Below, one piece after another: positions 9,030-18,882 of a stretch of 32,622 nucleotides of DNA. Source of the DNA: Rubrivivax sp. (GTDB lineage Bacteria; Pseudomonadota; Gammaproteobacteria; Burkholderiales; Burkholderiaceae_C); assembly GCA_025458805.1 (NCBI GenBank), contig JALORQ010000005.1, positions 1-32,622 on the forward strand, read 5' to 3'. The notes beneath the pieces were generated by a model. That model searched no databases, was not told the origin of the DNA, and saw only the letters and a program-made list of their open reading frames with translations. The first letter of the stretch is position 1; every line of letters starts with the position of its first letter. The translations under genes were made by a program, and so were the position numbers.

Positions 9030-9266
9030 GGGCGATGTCGGCAGGGATGTCGCGTCGGACGACGCCTCACCGCGTATTGTCGCCTCAAACCGACGTGCCC
9101 CGGCCGGACGACCTCCGAACCCGAGCGCAGCGCAGGCGTCATCGCCCGAGACGCGGGGCATCCGGGCCGGCGCAGCTGTCGCGCGGATGCCGCTGTCTTG
9201 ACCTCGATCATGAAGACTCGCCCCCTGCGGGTTGGCATCGCCTTCAGTCGGCCTTAACCTCTCGGC

Positions 9267-10238
9267 GTGCGCAACGTCACGCTTCGTCAGCTGCGCGTCT
9301 TCGTCGAGGTGGCGCGACGCCTGAGCTTCGCACGCGCCGCCGAGGCGCTGCACCTCACGCCGCCCGCGGTGACGATGCAGGTCAAGGAGCTCGAGGCGGC
9401 GGTCGAGATGCCGCTGTTCGACCGCCAGGGGCGCGGGGTCTCGCTGACCACGGCTGGCGAGTACCTGCTGGTCTACGCCAAGCGCATGCTCGCGACGATG
9501 AAGGAGGCCGAGGACGCGATGTCGCGCTTCCGACGCGTCGAGACCGGGGTCCTGGTCGTCGGGCTCGTGAGCACCGCCGAGTACTTCGTGCCGCGCCTGC
9601 TCACCGCGTTCAGCGCCGGGCACCCGGGCATCGACGTCCGGCTGCAGGTCGCCAGCAACCGCGAGCAGTTGGTGGCGCTGCTGCACGCGGGCGACGTCGA
9701 CCTCGCGGTGATGGGGCGCCCGCCGCGCGAGATGGCCGCGCGCGCCGAGCCCTTCGCCGGTCATCCGTTGGTCTTCGTGGCGTCGCCGCGCCATCCGCTG
9801 GCGGCGCGGATCTCGGTGCCGCCGGCGGCGCTCGGCGAGCACGCGCTGATCGTGCGCGAGCCCGACTCGGGCACGCGCAAGGCGATGGAGGTGTTCCTGC
9901 AGGAGCACCGCGTGACGCCGCGCATCACGATGGAGATGTCCTCCAACGAGACCATCAAGCAGGCGGTGATCGCCGGCATGGGCATCAGCTTCCTGTCGCT
10001 GCACACGCTGGGCCTCGAGATCCGCAGCGGGATGCTCCGGATCCTCGAGGTCGACGGCACCCCGATCATGAAGACGTGGAACGTGGTGCACCTGATGTCG
10101 CGCGTGCTCTCGCCGGCCGCCGAGGCGTTCCGGCAGTACGTCCTGGCCGAGGCCGAGACCATGCTGCGCGAGCACGATGCGCCGCTGCTGCGCGGCGTCG
10201 CCGGGCCCCGGGCGGCCCACGCGAGCCCGGCCCACTGA
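9267..10238 (+). CDS. LysR family transcriptional regulator, CbbR-like; GTG start
   Basis: MRNVTLRQLRVFVEVARRLSFARAAEALHLTPPAVTMQVKELE HTH; effector domain resembling CbbR. Confidence 0.85.
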   Translation: MRNVTLRQLRVFVEVARRLSFARAAEALHLTPPAVTMQVKELEAAVEMPLFDRQGRGVSLTTAGEYLLVYAKRMLATMKEAEDAMSRFRRVETGVLVVGLVSTAEYFVPRLLTAFSAGHPGIDVRLQVASNREQLVALLHAGDVDLAVMGRPPREMAARAEPFAGHPLVFVASPRHPLAARISVPPAALGEHALIVREPDSGTRKAMEVFLQEHRVTPRITMEMSSNETIKQAVIAGMGISFLSLHTLGLEIRSGMLRILEVDGTPIMKTWNVVHLMSRVLSPAAEAFRQYVLAEAETMLREHDAPLLRGVAGPRAAHASPAH

Positions 10239-10260
10239 ACCCGTCGCGGACGCCGTGGCC

Positions 10261-11559
10261 ATGCCGTCTCTGCCTGCCGACCATCCGGATCGCCGCATGC
10301 TCGCCGACGAGGTCCATGCGCGGCCGCCCGAGCCGCTCGAGACCCCGTCGCGCGCGACGCACGTGGCCGTGCTGGTCGACCCCGAGGAGCGCGAGGCCGA
10401 GCGCCAGCACATCGCGCGCCTGTTCGCACGCTTCGACCTCGCCGCGCCAGCGGCGGGCGCAACACAGTTCAGCGTGCAGCTCGGGCCGCTGCGGCTGAAG
10501 TGGGAGCGTCACGGCGAGTTCTCCGGCTACTTCTTCATCGTCGCCGGTGCGGGGGACACGCCGTTCGGCGAGCCGGCGACGCTGCTGCTGCCGGACGGCT
10601 GGCTGCGCTCGATCCCCGGCCGCACGGTGGCCGCGGCGCATGCGCGGCTGCTGCGTGCCGACGCCGGGACGCCCGATCCGCTGATGCTGGCGCAGCACTT
10701 CGGCGCGCGCATCGTCATCGGGTCCGAGATCGCCGACGGTGCCGGCGCGGCGTTCACCGACTTCCACGTCCACGACGACGGCTGCCTGCGCTTCGTGGTG
10801 TTCGACCGCGGCATGACGCCGCGGCAGGCCGGCCGCATGGTCCAGCGCCTGTTCGAGATCGACGTCTACCGCATGCTCGCGCTGCTGGCGCTGCCGATCG
10901 CGCGGCGGCAGTCGCCGCGTGTGCTGGCCATCGAGAGGTCGCTCGCCGAGCTCACCGACGGCATGGGACGCGGCGACGGCGAGGACGAGGCCCTGCTGCA
11001 CGAGCTGACCCGGCTCGCCGCCGAGGTGGAGAGCGGGCTTGCGGCGAGCCAGTTCCGCTTCGGCGCCTGCCGCGCCTACAGCGACCTGGTGGCCACCCGG
11101 ATCGAGGAACTGCGCGAGCGCCGCATCCAGGGCACGCAGACGATCGAGGAGTTCATGGCGCGGCGCTTCACGCCCGCGGTCGCGACCTGTGCCTCCGTGT
11201 CGCAGCGGCTGCGCAACCTGTCCGACCGCGTCGCGCAGGCCAGCTCGCTGCTGGCGACGCGGGTGGGCATCGCGCGCGAGAAGCAGAACCAGTCGCTGCT
11301 GGCGTCGATGGACCGCCGCGCCAAGCTGCAGCTGCGGCTTCAGCAGACCGTCGAGGGCCTGTCGATCGCCGCCATCGTCTACTACGCCGCCGGACTCGTC
11401 GGCTACGTGGCCAAGGGCTTCAAGTCGGTCGGCATCCCGCTCAGCGCCGACCTGGCCACCGGCATCGCGGTGCCGCTGCTCGCGGTCGCGGCGCTGTTCA
11501 CCGTCCGCCGCGCCCGGCGGCATGCCACCGAGGGCTCCGAACGCGCGCGCACCCCGTGA
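10261..11559 (+). CDS. DUF3422 family membrane protein
   Basis: [32 protein letters not shown]...; two C-terminal hydrophobic segments. Confidence 0.85.
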   Translation: MPSLPADHPDRRMLADEVHARPPEPLETPSRATHVAVLVDPEEREAERQHIARLFARFDLAAPAAGATQFSVQLGPLRLKWERHGEFSGYFFIVAGAGDTPFGEPATLLLPDGWLRSIPGRTVAAAHARLLRADAGTPDPLMLAQHFGARIVIGSEIADGAGAAFTDFHVHDDGCLRFVVFDRGMTPRQAGRMVQRLFEIDVYRMLALLALPIARRQSPRVLAIERSLAELTDGMGRGDGEDEALLHELTRLAAEVESGLAASQFRFGACRAYSDLVATRIEELRERRIQGTQTIEEFMARRFTPAVATCASVSQRLRNLSDRVAQASSLLATRVGIAREKQNQSLLASMDRRAKLQLRLQQTVEGLSIAAIVYYAAGLVGYVAKGFKSVGIPLSADLATGIAVPLLAVAALFTVRRARRHATEGSERARTP

Positions 11560-11605
11560 CCCGCGGCGGCGGCTCGCCGCATGCCGGTCCCCACCCGGAT
11601 CACCC

Positions 11606-12637
11606 ATGTCCTTCGCCTTTCCCTTCTCTGCCATCGTCGGCCAGGACGAGATGAAGCTGGCCATCCTGATCGCCGCGACCGATCCGTCGGTTGGCGGCGT
11701 GCTGGTCTTCGGCGACCGCGGCACCGGCAAGTCCACCGCCGTGCGCGGACTGGCTGCCCTGCTGCCGAAGATGAAGGTGACGGTGGGCTGCGCCTACCAC
11801 TGCGACCCGGCCGACACCGCCGTCCGCTGCGACCAGTGCCCGTCGCTGAAGGGCAAGGGGGCCGCGAAGGTGAAGTCGGAACTGCTGCCGGTGCCGGTGG
11901 TCGACCTGCCGCTCGGTGCCACCGAGGACCGGGTCGTCGGCGCGCTCGACCTCGAGCGCGCGCTCGCGCAGGGCGTCAAGGCCTTCGAGCCCGGGCTGCT
12001 CGCGCGGGCGCACCGCGGCTTCCTCTACATCGACGAGGTCAACCTGCTCGAGGACCACCTCGTCGACCTGCTGATCGACGTGGCCGCATCGGGCGAGAAC
12101 GTCGTCGAGCGCGAGGGGCTGTCGGTCCGGCATCCGGCGCGCTTCGTGCTGGTCGGCAGCGGAAACCCCGAGGAGGGCGAACTGCGGCCGCAGCTGCTCG
12201 ACCGCTTCGGCCTTTCGGTCGAGGTCCGCACGCCGACCGACGTACCCACGCGCATCGAGGTCGTGCGCCGGCGCGACGCCTTCGAGCGCGACCCCGCGGC
12301 CTTCGTCGAGCGCTGGCATGCCGAGGACGAGCGGATCCGCCGGCGACTGGTCGCGGCGCGCAAGCGGCTGCCCGACGTCGAGGTGCCCGACGCCGCGCTC
12401 GAGCGCGCCGCGGCGCTGTGCATGAAGCTGGGCACCGACGGGCTGCGCGGGGAGCTCACGCTGATGCGCGCCGCACGCGCGCTCGCCGCTCTCGACGGGG
12501 AGCACGCGGTCGGCGACGCACAGCTGCGCCGCATCGCCGCCCCGGCGCTGCGCCACCGGCTGCGGCGCAACGTGCTCGACGACGCCGGCTCGACCGTGCG
12601 CGTCGAGCGCGTCCTGGCCGAGATGTTTCCGGCCTGA
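11606..12637 (+). CDS. bchI: Magnesium chelatase ATPase subunit I
   Basis: [50 protein letters not shown] (Walker A), [30 protein letters not shown]. Confidence 0.97.
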   Translation: MSFAFPFSAIVGQDEMKLAILIAATDPSVGGVLVFGDRGTGKSTAVRGLAALLPKMKVTVGCAYHCDPADTAVRCDQCPSLKGKGAAKVKSELLPVPVVDLPLGATEDRVVGALDLERALAQGVKAFEPGLLARAHRGFLYIDEVNLLEDHLVDLLIDVAASGENVVEREGLSVRHPARFVLVGSGNPEEGELRPQLLDRFGLSVEVRTPTDVPTRIEVVRRRDAFERDPAAFVERWHAEDERIRRRLVAARKRLPDVEVPDAALERAAALCMKLGTDGLRGELTLMRAARALAALDGEHAVGDAQLRRIAAPALRHRLRRNVLDDAGSTVRVERVLAEMFPA

Positions 12638-12639
12638 GC

Positions 12640-14487
12640 GTGGCCGGCGCCCAGCAACGCGGCGGCCCCGCGGGCGAAGCGGACCCGGCCGTGCCCGGCG
12701 AGGCCCCCGACGCATGGGCCGACGCCGCGCTCGTCGCGGCGATGCTGGCCGTCGACCCGGCCGGGCTCGGTGGCGTGCGCGTGCGTGCCGCGGCCGGGCC
12801 GGTGCGCGATCGCTGGCTGGCTCTGCTGCGGGCCTGGCTCCCGCCGGGGGTCCCGTGGCGGCGGTTGCCGCAGCACATCCGCGACGAGCGGCTGCTCGGC
12901 GGGCTCGACCTCGCCGCGACGCTGCAGACCGGGCGGCCGGTCGCGATGCGAGGGCTGCTCGCCGAGGCCGACGGGGGCGTCGTCGTCGTGCCGATGGCCG
13001 AGCGCATGTCGCCGGGCACTGCGGCCCGTGTGGCCTCGGCGATGGACCGCGGCGAGGTGGCGGTCGAGCGCGAAGGTCTGGCGCTGGCGCACCGGTCCCG
13101 CTTCGGCGTCGTCGCGCTCGATGAGGCGGTGCACGACGACGAGGTGCTGCCGGCGGCGGTCGCCGACCGGCTGGCCCTGCGCGTCGATCTCGACGCGGTG
13201 CGTCCGCGCGACGTGGCGGGGATCGACGGCGCGCCCGACGACGGCCTCGCCGACGCAGCGCGCGACGTCGCCGCGGCACGGACCCGGCTCCCCGCGGTGA
13301 CGCTGCCGGACGAGGCCCTGAAGGCGCTGGCCGCCACGTCGGTCGTGCTCGGCGTCGGGTCGCTGCGGCCGCTGTTGCAGGCCGCGCAGGCGGCGCGCGT
13401 GCACGCGGCACTCGCGGGCCGCGAGGTCGCTGGCGCCGAGGACGCGGCGGCCGCCGCCCGGCTGGTGCTCGCGCCGCGCGCGACACGGCTGCCGACCGCC
13501 GACGCGGCCGAGCCACCGCCGGACGCCGCCGAGCCCCCGCCGCCGCCCCCGCCCGAGACGCCGGACGACGCACCGCCTGCCGATGCCGAGCCGCCGTCGC
13601 AGCCGCAGGGGCCGATCGACGATCTCGTGCTCGCCGCCGCGCTGGCGGCACTGCCGCCCGGCCTGCTCGCGCGGCTGCGCGCCGAGCAGGCGGCGCGCGA
13701 CCGGGCCATGGGCGCCGGCAAGTCCGGCGCGCTGCAGAAGTCGGCCTCGCGCGGGCGCCCGGCCGGGGTGCGCCGCGGCGAACCGCGCGGCGGCCTGCGC
13801 CTCAACCTGCTCGAGACGCTTCGTGCCGCCGCGCCCTGGCAGCGGCTGCGCCGCCGAGGCGACGCGGCGCGGCGCGTCGAGGTGCGCGCCGAGGACTTCC
13901 ACGTCACCCACCACCGGCAGCGCCGCGAGACGACGACCATCTTCGCCGTCGACGCATCGGGCTCTGCCGCGCTGGCGCGGCTGGCCGAGGCCAAGGGCGC
14001 GGTCGAGTTGCTGCTGGCAGACTGCTACGTGCGGCGCGACAGCGTCGCGGTGATCGCGTTCCGCGGCCGTGGCGCCGAGCTGCTGCTGCCGCCGACGCGG
14101 TCGCTCGTGCGCGCCAAGCGCGCGCTTGCGGGACTGCCCGGCGGCGGCGGGACGCCGCTGGCGGCGGCCATCGATGCCGCGGCCACGCTCGCCGACGCCG
14201 TGCGGCGGCGAGGTGCGACGCCCGTCGTCGTGCTGCTCACCGACGGGCGCGCCAATGTCGCGCTCGACGGCACCGGTGGCCGCGGCCGGGCCGAGGCCGA
14301 CGCGCATGCGGCCGCCGCGCGCCTGCGCTCGCTCGGCTGCGCCGTGCTGGTCATCGACACCTCGCCGCAGCCGCAACCGCAGGGCCGGTCGCTCGCGGCG
14401 GCCATGGCCGCCACCTACCTGCCGCTGCCCTATGCCGGGGCGTCGCAGCTGTCGCAGGTGATGAAGGCCGGCGCCGGGTTGCGCTGA
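12640..14487 (+). CDS. bchD: Magnesium chelatase subunit D; GTG start
   Basis: AAA-like N-domain, Pro/Asp/Glu-rich linker (AEPPPDAAEPPPPPPPETPDDAPP), C-terminal VWA domain with DASGS; follows bchI. Confidence 0.95.
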   Translation: MAGAQQRGGPAGEADPAVPGEAPDAWADAALVAAMLAVDPAGLGGVRVRAAAGPVRDRWLALLRAWLPPGVPWRRLPQHIRDERLLGGLDLAATLQTGRPVAMRGLLAEADGGVVVVPMAERMSPGTAARVASAMDRGEVAVEREGLALAHRSRFGVVALDEAVHDDEVLPAAVADRLALRVDLDAVRPRDVAGIDGAPDDGLADAARDVAAARTRLPAVTLPDEALKALAATSVVLGVGSLRPLLQAAQAARVHAALAGREVAGAEDAAAAARLVLAPRATRLPTADAAEPPPDAAEPPPPPPPETPDDAPPADAEPPSQPQGPIDDLVLAAALAALPPGLLARLRAEQAARDRAMGAGKSGALQKSASRGRPAGVRRGEPRGGLRLNLLETLRAAAPWQRLRRRGDAARRVEVRAEDFHVTHHRQRRETTTIFAVDASGSAALARLAEAKGAVELLLADCYVRRDSVAVIAFRGRGAELLLPPTRSLVRAKRALAGLPGGGGTPLAAAIDAAATLADAVRRRGATPVVVLLTDGRANVALDGTGGRGRAEADAHAAAARLRSLGCAVLVIDTSPQPQPQGRSLAAAMAATYLPLPYAGASQLSQVMKAGAGLR

Positions 14488-14543
14488 GCCATGCCGCGCC
14501 GGATGCCGCCTGCCGGGTGCAGCACCTGCGGGACCACGGCGCG

Positions 14544-15440
14544 ATGACGCGGCCACTCGATTGGGCGATCGACGGCGCGCACTGGCCCTGGCGCGACGCG
14601 AGCCGGTTCGTCGACGCCGGAGGCCTGCGCTGGCACGTGCAGCGCGGGATCCCGGGCGCGGGCCGTCCGCGGCTGCTGCTGGTCCACGGCACCGGCGCGT
14701 CGACGCACACGTGGCGCGCGCTGTGGCCGCTGGTCGCCACGCGTTTCGAGCCGCTGGCGATGGACCTGCCCGGCCACGCCTTCAGCTCGGCGCCGGCGCC
14801 GCAGCGGCTCGCGCTGCCGGCGATGGCGCAGTCGGTCGCAGCGCTCCTGGAGGCGCTCGACTTCCGGCCGCACCTCGCGCTCGGACACTCGGCCGGCGCG
14901 GCGATCGTGGCGCGCATGGCCCTCGACGGACAACTCGACGGCGCGGGCCTGGCCGCGATCAACGGCGCCTACCTGCCATACGGCGGCCTCGCGGCGCCGC
15001 TGTTCACGCCGCTGGCGCGCGCGCTGCACGGCGCCGGTTGGGTGGCGCGGCTCTTTGCGCGCCGCGCGGCCGATCCCGCCGTCGTGCGACGACTGGTCGA
15101 AGGCACCGGGTCGCGGCTCGACGGGGACGGCCTCGCGCTCTATGGACGGCTCATGACGAGCCCGGCGCACGCCGCCGCCGCGCTCGGCATGATGGCGCAC
15201 TGGGACCTGCGCGCACTGGCGCGCGAACTGCCCGCGCTGCCCGCGCCGCTGCACCTGCTGGTCGGCGCAGCAGACCGTGCGACGCCACCGCGGCAGGCGC
15301 GCCGCGTGGCAGCGTTGCGGCCGGGCAGCACGGTCGAGGTGGTGCCGCGCGCGGGCCACCTGGTGCACGAGGAGGATGCCGCGGCGGTCGCGCGTTGGCT
15401 GGTCGGTCTGCCCTGCGCGTCACCGGCCCCTCGGGTATAA
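14544..15440 (+). CDS. bchO: Alpha/beta hydrolase BchO (putative magnesium chelatase accessory protein)
   Basis: LLLVHGTGASTHTWRALWPLVA...GHSAGAAIVARMAL...; follows bchID. Confidence 0.92.
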   Translation: MTRPLDWAIDGAHWPWRDASRFVDAGGLRWHVQRGIPGAGRPRLLLVHGTGASTHTWRALWPLVATRFEPLAMDLPGHAFSSAPAPQRLALPAMAQSVAALLEALDFRPHLALGHSAGAAIVARMALDGQLDGAGLAAINGAYLPYGGLAAPLFTPLARALHGAGWVARLFARRAADPAVVRRLVEGTGSRLDGDGLALYGRLMTSPAHAAAALGMMAHWDLRALARELPALPAPLHLLVGAADRATPPRQARRVAALRPGSTVEVVPRAGHLVHEEDAAAVARWLVGLPCASPAPRV

Positions 15441-15517
15441 ACCGCGCTCTTTCGCCGCGCCGACGGGACGGAGACCCGGCGCCCGTCCTCGACGCTGGAT
15501 TTCCGCTGGAGCATCCG

Positions 15518-17041
15518 ATGACCACGACCCTGCAGGCCCTGCTGTCCCAAGGCGCGGACGACGCGCCCGCCCTGTCCGCACCCGGACGCCGCGCGCTCAC
15601 CCACGGCGCGCTGCGCGCGCTGATCGGCGACACGCTCTCGACCCTCAACGGGCTGGGCATCGGCCGCAACGACCGGGTCGCCATCGTGCTGGCCAACGGC
15701 CCCGAGATGGCGGCCTGCTTCGTGGCCTGTGCCAGCGGGGTCACCAGCGCGCCCCTCAACCCGGCCTACCGGCTCGACGAGTTCGAGTTCTACATGTCCG
15801 ACCTCGGGGCGAAGGCGCTCATCGTCGAGCAGTCGAGCACGTCACCGGCGATCGACGCCGCCCGCAAGCTCGGCGTGCGGCTGATCGACCTCGTGGTCGA
15901 CGACGGCGCTCCGGCGGGTGCCTTCCGGCTGGTCGCGCGCGACGGCGCTGCCGGCGCCCCGGCGGCGCTGGGCGGGACTGCGCTGCCCGACGACATCTCG
16001 ATGCTGCTGCACACCTCGGGCACGACGTCGCGGCCGAAGATCGTCCCGCTGGCCCAGAAGAACCTCGCGGCTTCGGCGGTGCACATCGGACGCACGCTGC
16101 GCTTCACGAGCACCGACTGCGGACTCAACATCATGCCGCTGTTCCATATCCACGGCCTGATCGCCGGGGTGCTGGCGCCGCTGGCTGCCGGCTCGCAGGT
16201 GTTCTGCACGCCGGGCTTCAATGCGCTGAAGTTCTTCGCCTGGATGGACGAGGCGCGGCCGACCTGGTACACGGCGGTCCCGACCATGCACCAGACGATC
16301 CTCGCGCGCGCGCCGAAGAACGCCGAGGTCATCGCGCGCCATCCGCTGCGCTTCATCCGGTCGTCGTCGTCGTCGATCCCGCCGCAGGTCATCGCCGAGA
16401 TCGAGGCGGTGTTCAAGGCGCCGCTGATCGAGAGCTACGGCATGACCGAGGCGACGCACCAGATGGCCAGCAATCCGCTGCCGCCCGCGGTGCGCAAGCC
16501 GGGGACGGTCGGCATCGCCGCCGGCCCCGAGGTCGCGATCATGGGCGAGGACGGCACGCTGATGCCGCGCGGCGCCACCGGCGAGATCGTCATCCGCGGT
16601 CCCAACGTCACCGCCGGCTACGAGAACAACCCCAAGGCGAATGCCGAGGCGTTCGTCGACGGCTGGTTCCGCACCGGCGACCAGGGCGTGATGGACGAGG
16701 ACGGATACCTCAGCATCACCGGGCGCCTCAAGGAGATCATCAACCGCGGCGGCGAGAAGGTCAGCCCGCGCGAGGTCGACGAGATCCTCATGGATCACCC
16801 GGCGGTGGCCCAGGTCGTGACCTTCGGCATGCCGCACGACAAGCTGGGCGAGGAGGTCGCGGCCGCCGTGGTGCTGCGCGAGGGGCAGACCGCGACCGAG
16901 CGCGATCTGCAGACCTTCGTCAGCAGCCGCGCGGCCGACTTCAAGGTGCCGAAGAAGATCCTCATCATGGACGAGATCCCGAAGGGCGCCACCGGCAAGC
17001 TGCAGCGCATCGGCCTCGCGGCGAAGCTCGGGCTCGCATAG
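15518..17041 (+). CDS. AMP-dependent acyl-CoA synthetase, AAE3/oxalyl-CoA-synthetase-like
   Basis: LLHTSGTTSRPK, ESYGMTEATHQMASNPLPPAVRKPGTVG, GWFRTGDQG, GRLKEIINRGGEKVSPREVDEIL. Confidence 0.85.
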   Translation: MTTTLQALLSQGADDAPALSAPGRRALTHGALRALIGDTLSTLNGLGIGRNDRVAIVLANGPEMAACFVACASGVTSAPLNPAYRLDEFEFYMSDLGAKALIVEQSSTSPAIDAARKLGVRLIDLVVDDGAPAGAFRLVARDGAAGAPAALGGTALPDDISMLLHTSGTTSRPKIVPLAQKNLAASAVHIGRTLRFTSTDCGLNIMPLFHIHGLIAGVLAPLAAGSQVFCTPGFNALKFFAWMDEARPTWYTAVPTMHQTILARAPKNAEVIARHPLRFIRSSSSSIPPQVIAEIEAVFKAPLIESYGMTEATHQMASNPLPPAVRKPGTVGIAAGPEVAIMGEDGTLMPRGATGEIVIRGPNVTAGYENNPKANAEAFVDGWFRTGDQGVMDEDGYLSITGRLKEIINRGGEKVSPREVDEILMDHPAVAQVVTFGMPHDKLGEEVAAAVVLREGQTATERDLQTFVSSRAADFKVPKKILIMDEIPKGATGKLQRIGLAAKLGLA

Positions 17042-17152
17042 GGGCTGCTAGGCGTTTTCACCGAGAACGCTTCAGAAAGGCTTAACGCCGAACGCCAGAA
17101 CTTCTGAATTGCCGCGGTGGCGCGGCCTCCGTAAAGTCGGCGAGCTTGTCCT

Positions 17153-17174
17153 GGACAGATTTGCCTTTCTGTCC
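17153..17174. promoter_or_regulatory. Inverted repeat GGACAGA-N8-TCTGTCC upstream of tctC
   Basis: Perfect 7-bp arms read directly; about 43 bp upstream of the ATG at 17217. Confidence 0.4.
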
Positions 17175-17216
17175 GAGGCATTTCGCGACACCGACATCGA
17201 TCACGGAGACCAGCCG

Positions 17217-18230
17217 ATGGCCACGTTCAGGGGTTTGCAGTCGTTCAAGGGCTCTCTCGCCGCGTCGGCTCTGCTCGCCGCGACAGCTGCGGTGCAGGCC
17301 CAGGCCTGGGAGCCGACCAAGCCGATCGAGTTCGTCGTGCCCGCGGGCACCGGCGGCGGCGCCGACCAGATGGCCCGCTTCGTCCAGGGCGTGGTGGCCA
17401 AGCACAACCTGTCCAAGCAGCCGATCGTCGTCGTCAACAAGTCGGGCGGTGCGGGCGCCGAGGGCTTCCTCGACGTCAAGAACGACAAGGGCAACCCGCA
17501 CAAGATCGTCATCACGCTGTCGAACCTGTTCACGACGCCGCTGGCCACCGGGGTGCCGTTCAACTGGCGCGACCTGACGCCCGTCCAGATGCTGGCGCTC
17601 GACCAGTTCGTGCTGTGGGTCAACGCCGAGTCACCGCACAAGACCGCCAAGGAGTACCTCGATGCGGTGAAGGCCGCCCCGCCCAACACCTTCAAGATGG
17701 CGGGCACTGGCTCGCGCCAGGAAGACCAGATCATTACCGTGATGGTCGAGAAGGTCGCCGGCAAGAAGATCACCTACGTGCCGTTCAAGGGTGGCGGCGA
17801 CGTCGCGGTTCAGCTCGTGGGCAACCACGTCAGCTCCACCGTCAACAACCCGATCGAGGCCGAGTCGCACTGGCGCGCCGGCAAGCTGCGGCCGCTGTGC
17901 GTCTTCGACAAGCAGCCCATGCCCTACAAGACCAAGCTGACCGCCACGCAGAGCTGGGCCGACATCCCGACCTGCACGAGCGCGGGCGTGCCGGTCGAGT
18001 ACGTGATGCTGCGCGGCATCTTCATGCCCCCGGGCGTGACGCCGCAGCAGACTGCCTACTACCTGGACCTCTTCAAGAAGGTGCGCGCGACGCCGGACTG
18101 GAAGGAGTTCATGGAGAAGGGCGCCTTCAACCAGACCGCGCTCGCCGGCCAGGAGTATTTCGACTGGCTCGGACGCAACGAGCAGCTGCACCGCGAGCTG
18201 ATGAAGGAAGCCGGCTTCATCGCCAAGTGA
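17217..18230 (+). CDS. tctC: Tripartite tricarboxylate transporter substrate-binding protein (TctC/Bug family)
   Basis: Signal peptide then WEPTKPIEFVVPAGTGGGADQMARFVQ...; followed by tctB and tctA. Confidence 0.9.
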   Translation: MATFRGLQSFKGSLAASALLAATAAVQAQAWEPTKPIEFVVPAGTGGGADQMARFVQGVVAKHNLSKQPIVVVNKSGGAGAEGFLDVKNDKGNPHKIVITLSNLFTTPLATGVPFNWRDLTPVQMLALDQFVLWVNAESPHKTAKEYLDAVKAAPPNTFKMAGTGSRQEDQIITVMVEKVAGKKITYVPFKGGGDVAVQLVGNHVSSTVNNPIEAESHWRAGKLRPLCVFDKQPMPYKTKLTATQSWADIPTCTSAGVPVEYVMLRGIFMPPGVTPQQTAYYLDLFKKVRATPDWKEFMEKGAFNQTALAGQEYFDWLGRNEQLHRELMKEAGFIAK

Positions 18231-18369
18231 CGCCGGCGTCGGCCCGCCGCAGGGCGCGGCCGACGATGCGTCGCAGTCCGTCCGTGCCGGGCCGCCCCTG
18301 GGGCCCGCCCAGCGGCGTCGCCCTTTCGATGCCCCGCCGCCCGCCCGCGCGGCGGGCTGGAGTCTTGCC

Positions 18370-18867
18370 ATGAGCCAACCCGAGGATGCCGACTCCGTCG
18401 GCACGCGCTGGCCCGAAGTCGCGGTCGCGCTCGCGCTGCTCGCGGTCTCGGTGCTCGTCGTCACCGACAGCGTGCGGGTCGGCACCGGCTGGGCCGACGA
18501 CGGCCCGCAGTCCGGCTACTTCCCCTTCTACATCGGCATTGCGCTCATGGCGTCGAGCGCGTGGGTCCTCGTCGGCGCGCTGCTGAAGTGGCGCCGGCAC
18601 GAGCCCTTCGCCGAACGCGAGCAGCTCACGCGCGTCGTCGTCATGGCCATCCCGATGGCGGTCTACCTCGGGCTGATCTTCTTGCTCGGCATCTACCTGT
18701 CGTCGATGCTGCTGATCGCCTACTTCATGTTCCGCTACGGCCGCTTCGGGGCCGCGATCACGCTGCCGGTCGCGCTCGGCGTGCCGACGCTGTTCTTCCT
18801 CGTCTTCGAGCGCTGGTTCCTCGTGCCGCTCCCCAAGGGGCCGGTCGAGGCGCTGCTCGGCCTCTGA
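18370..18867 (+). CDS. tctB: Tripartite tricarboxylate transporter small membrane subunit (TctB)
   Basis: Four-TM small protein, GYFPFYIGIALM; between tctC and tctA. Confidence 0.9.
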   Translation: MSQPEDADSVGTRWPEVAVALALLAVSVLVVTDSVRVGTGWADDGPQSGYFPFYIGIALMASSAWVLVGALLKWRRHEPFAEREQLTRVVVMAIPMAVYLGLIFLLGIYLSSMLLIAYFMFRYGRFGAAITLPVALGVPTLFFLVFERWFLVPLPKGPVEALLGL

Positions 18868-18882
18868 CGCACGGGACGCCCG

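Noticed and set aside
8775-10412. Full 545-aa minus-strand ORF extending across the LysR gene
   Set aside because: Only the C-terminal 84 aa has a plausible independent gene; the rest is antisense to LysR.
10066-11736. 556-aa minus-strand ORF opposite cbbR-like, DUF3422 and bchI
   Set aside because: Antisense shadow; no recognisable domain and the plus strand codes recognised families.
12025-14556. 843-aa minus-strand ORF opposite bchI/bchD
   Set aside because: Antisense shadow of bchD; low-complexity Arg/His/Gly-rich translation.
17052-17070. Hairpin gcgttttc-acc-gagaacgc after the acyl-CoA ligase as terminator
   Set aside because: 8-bp stem with one G-U pair and a 3-nt loop, but no T-tract follows; not confident enough for a terminator call.
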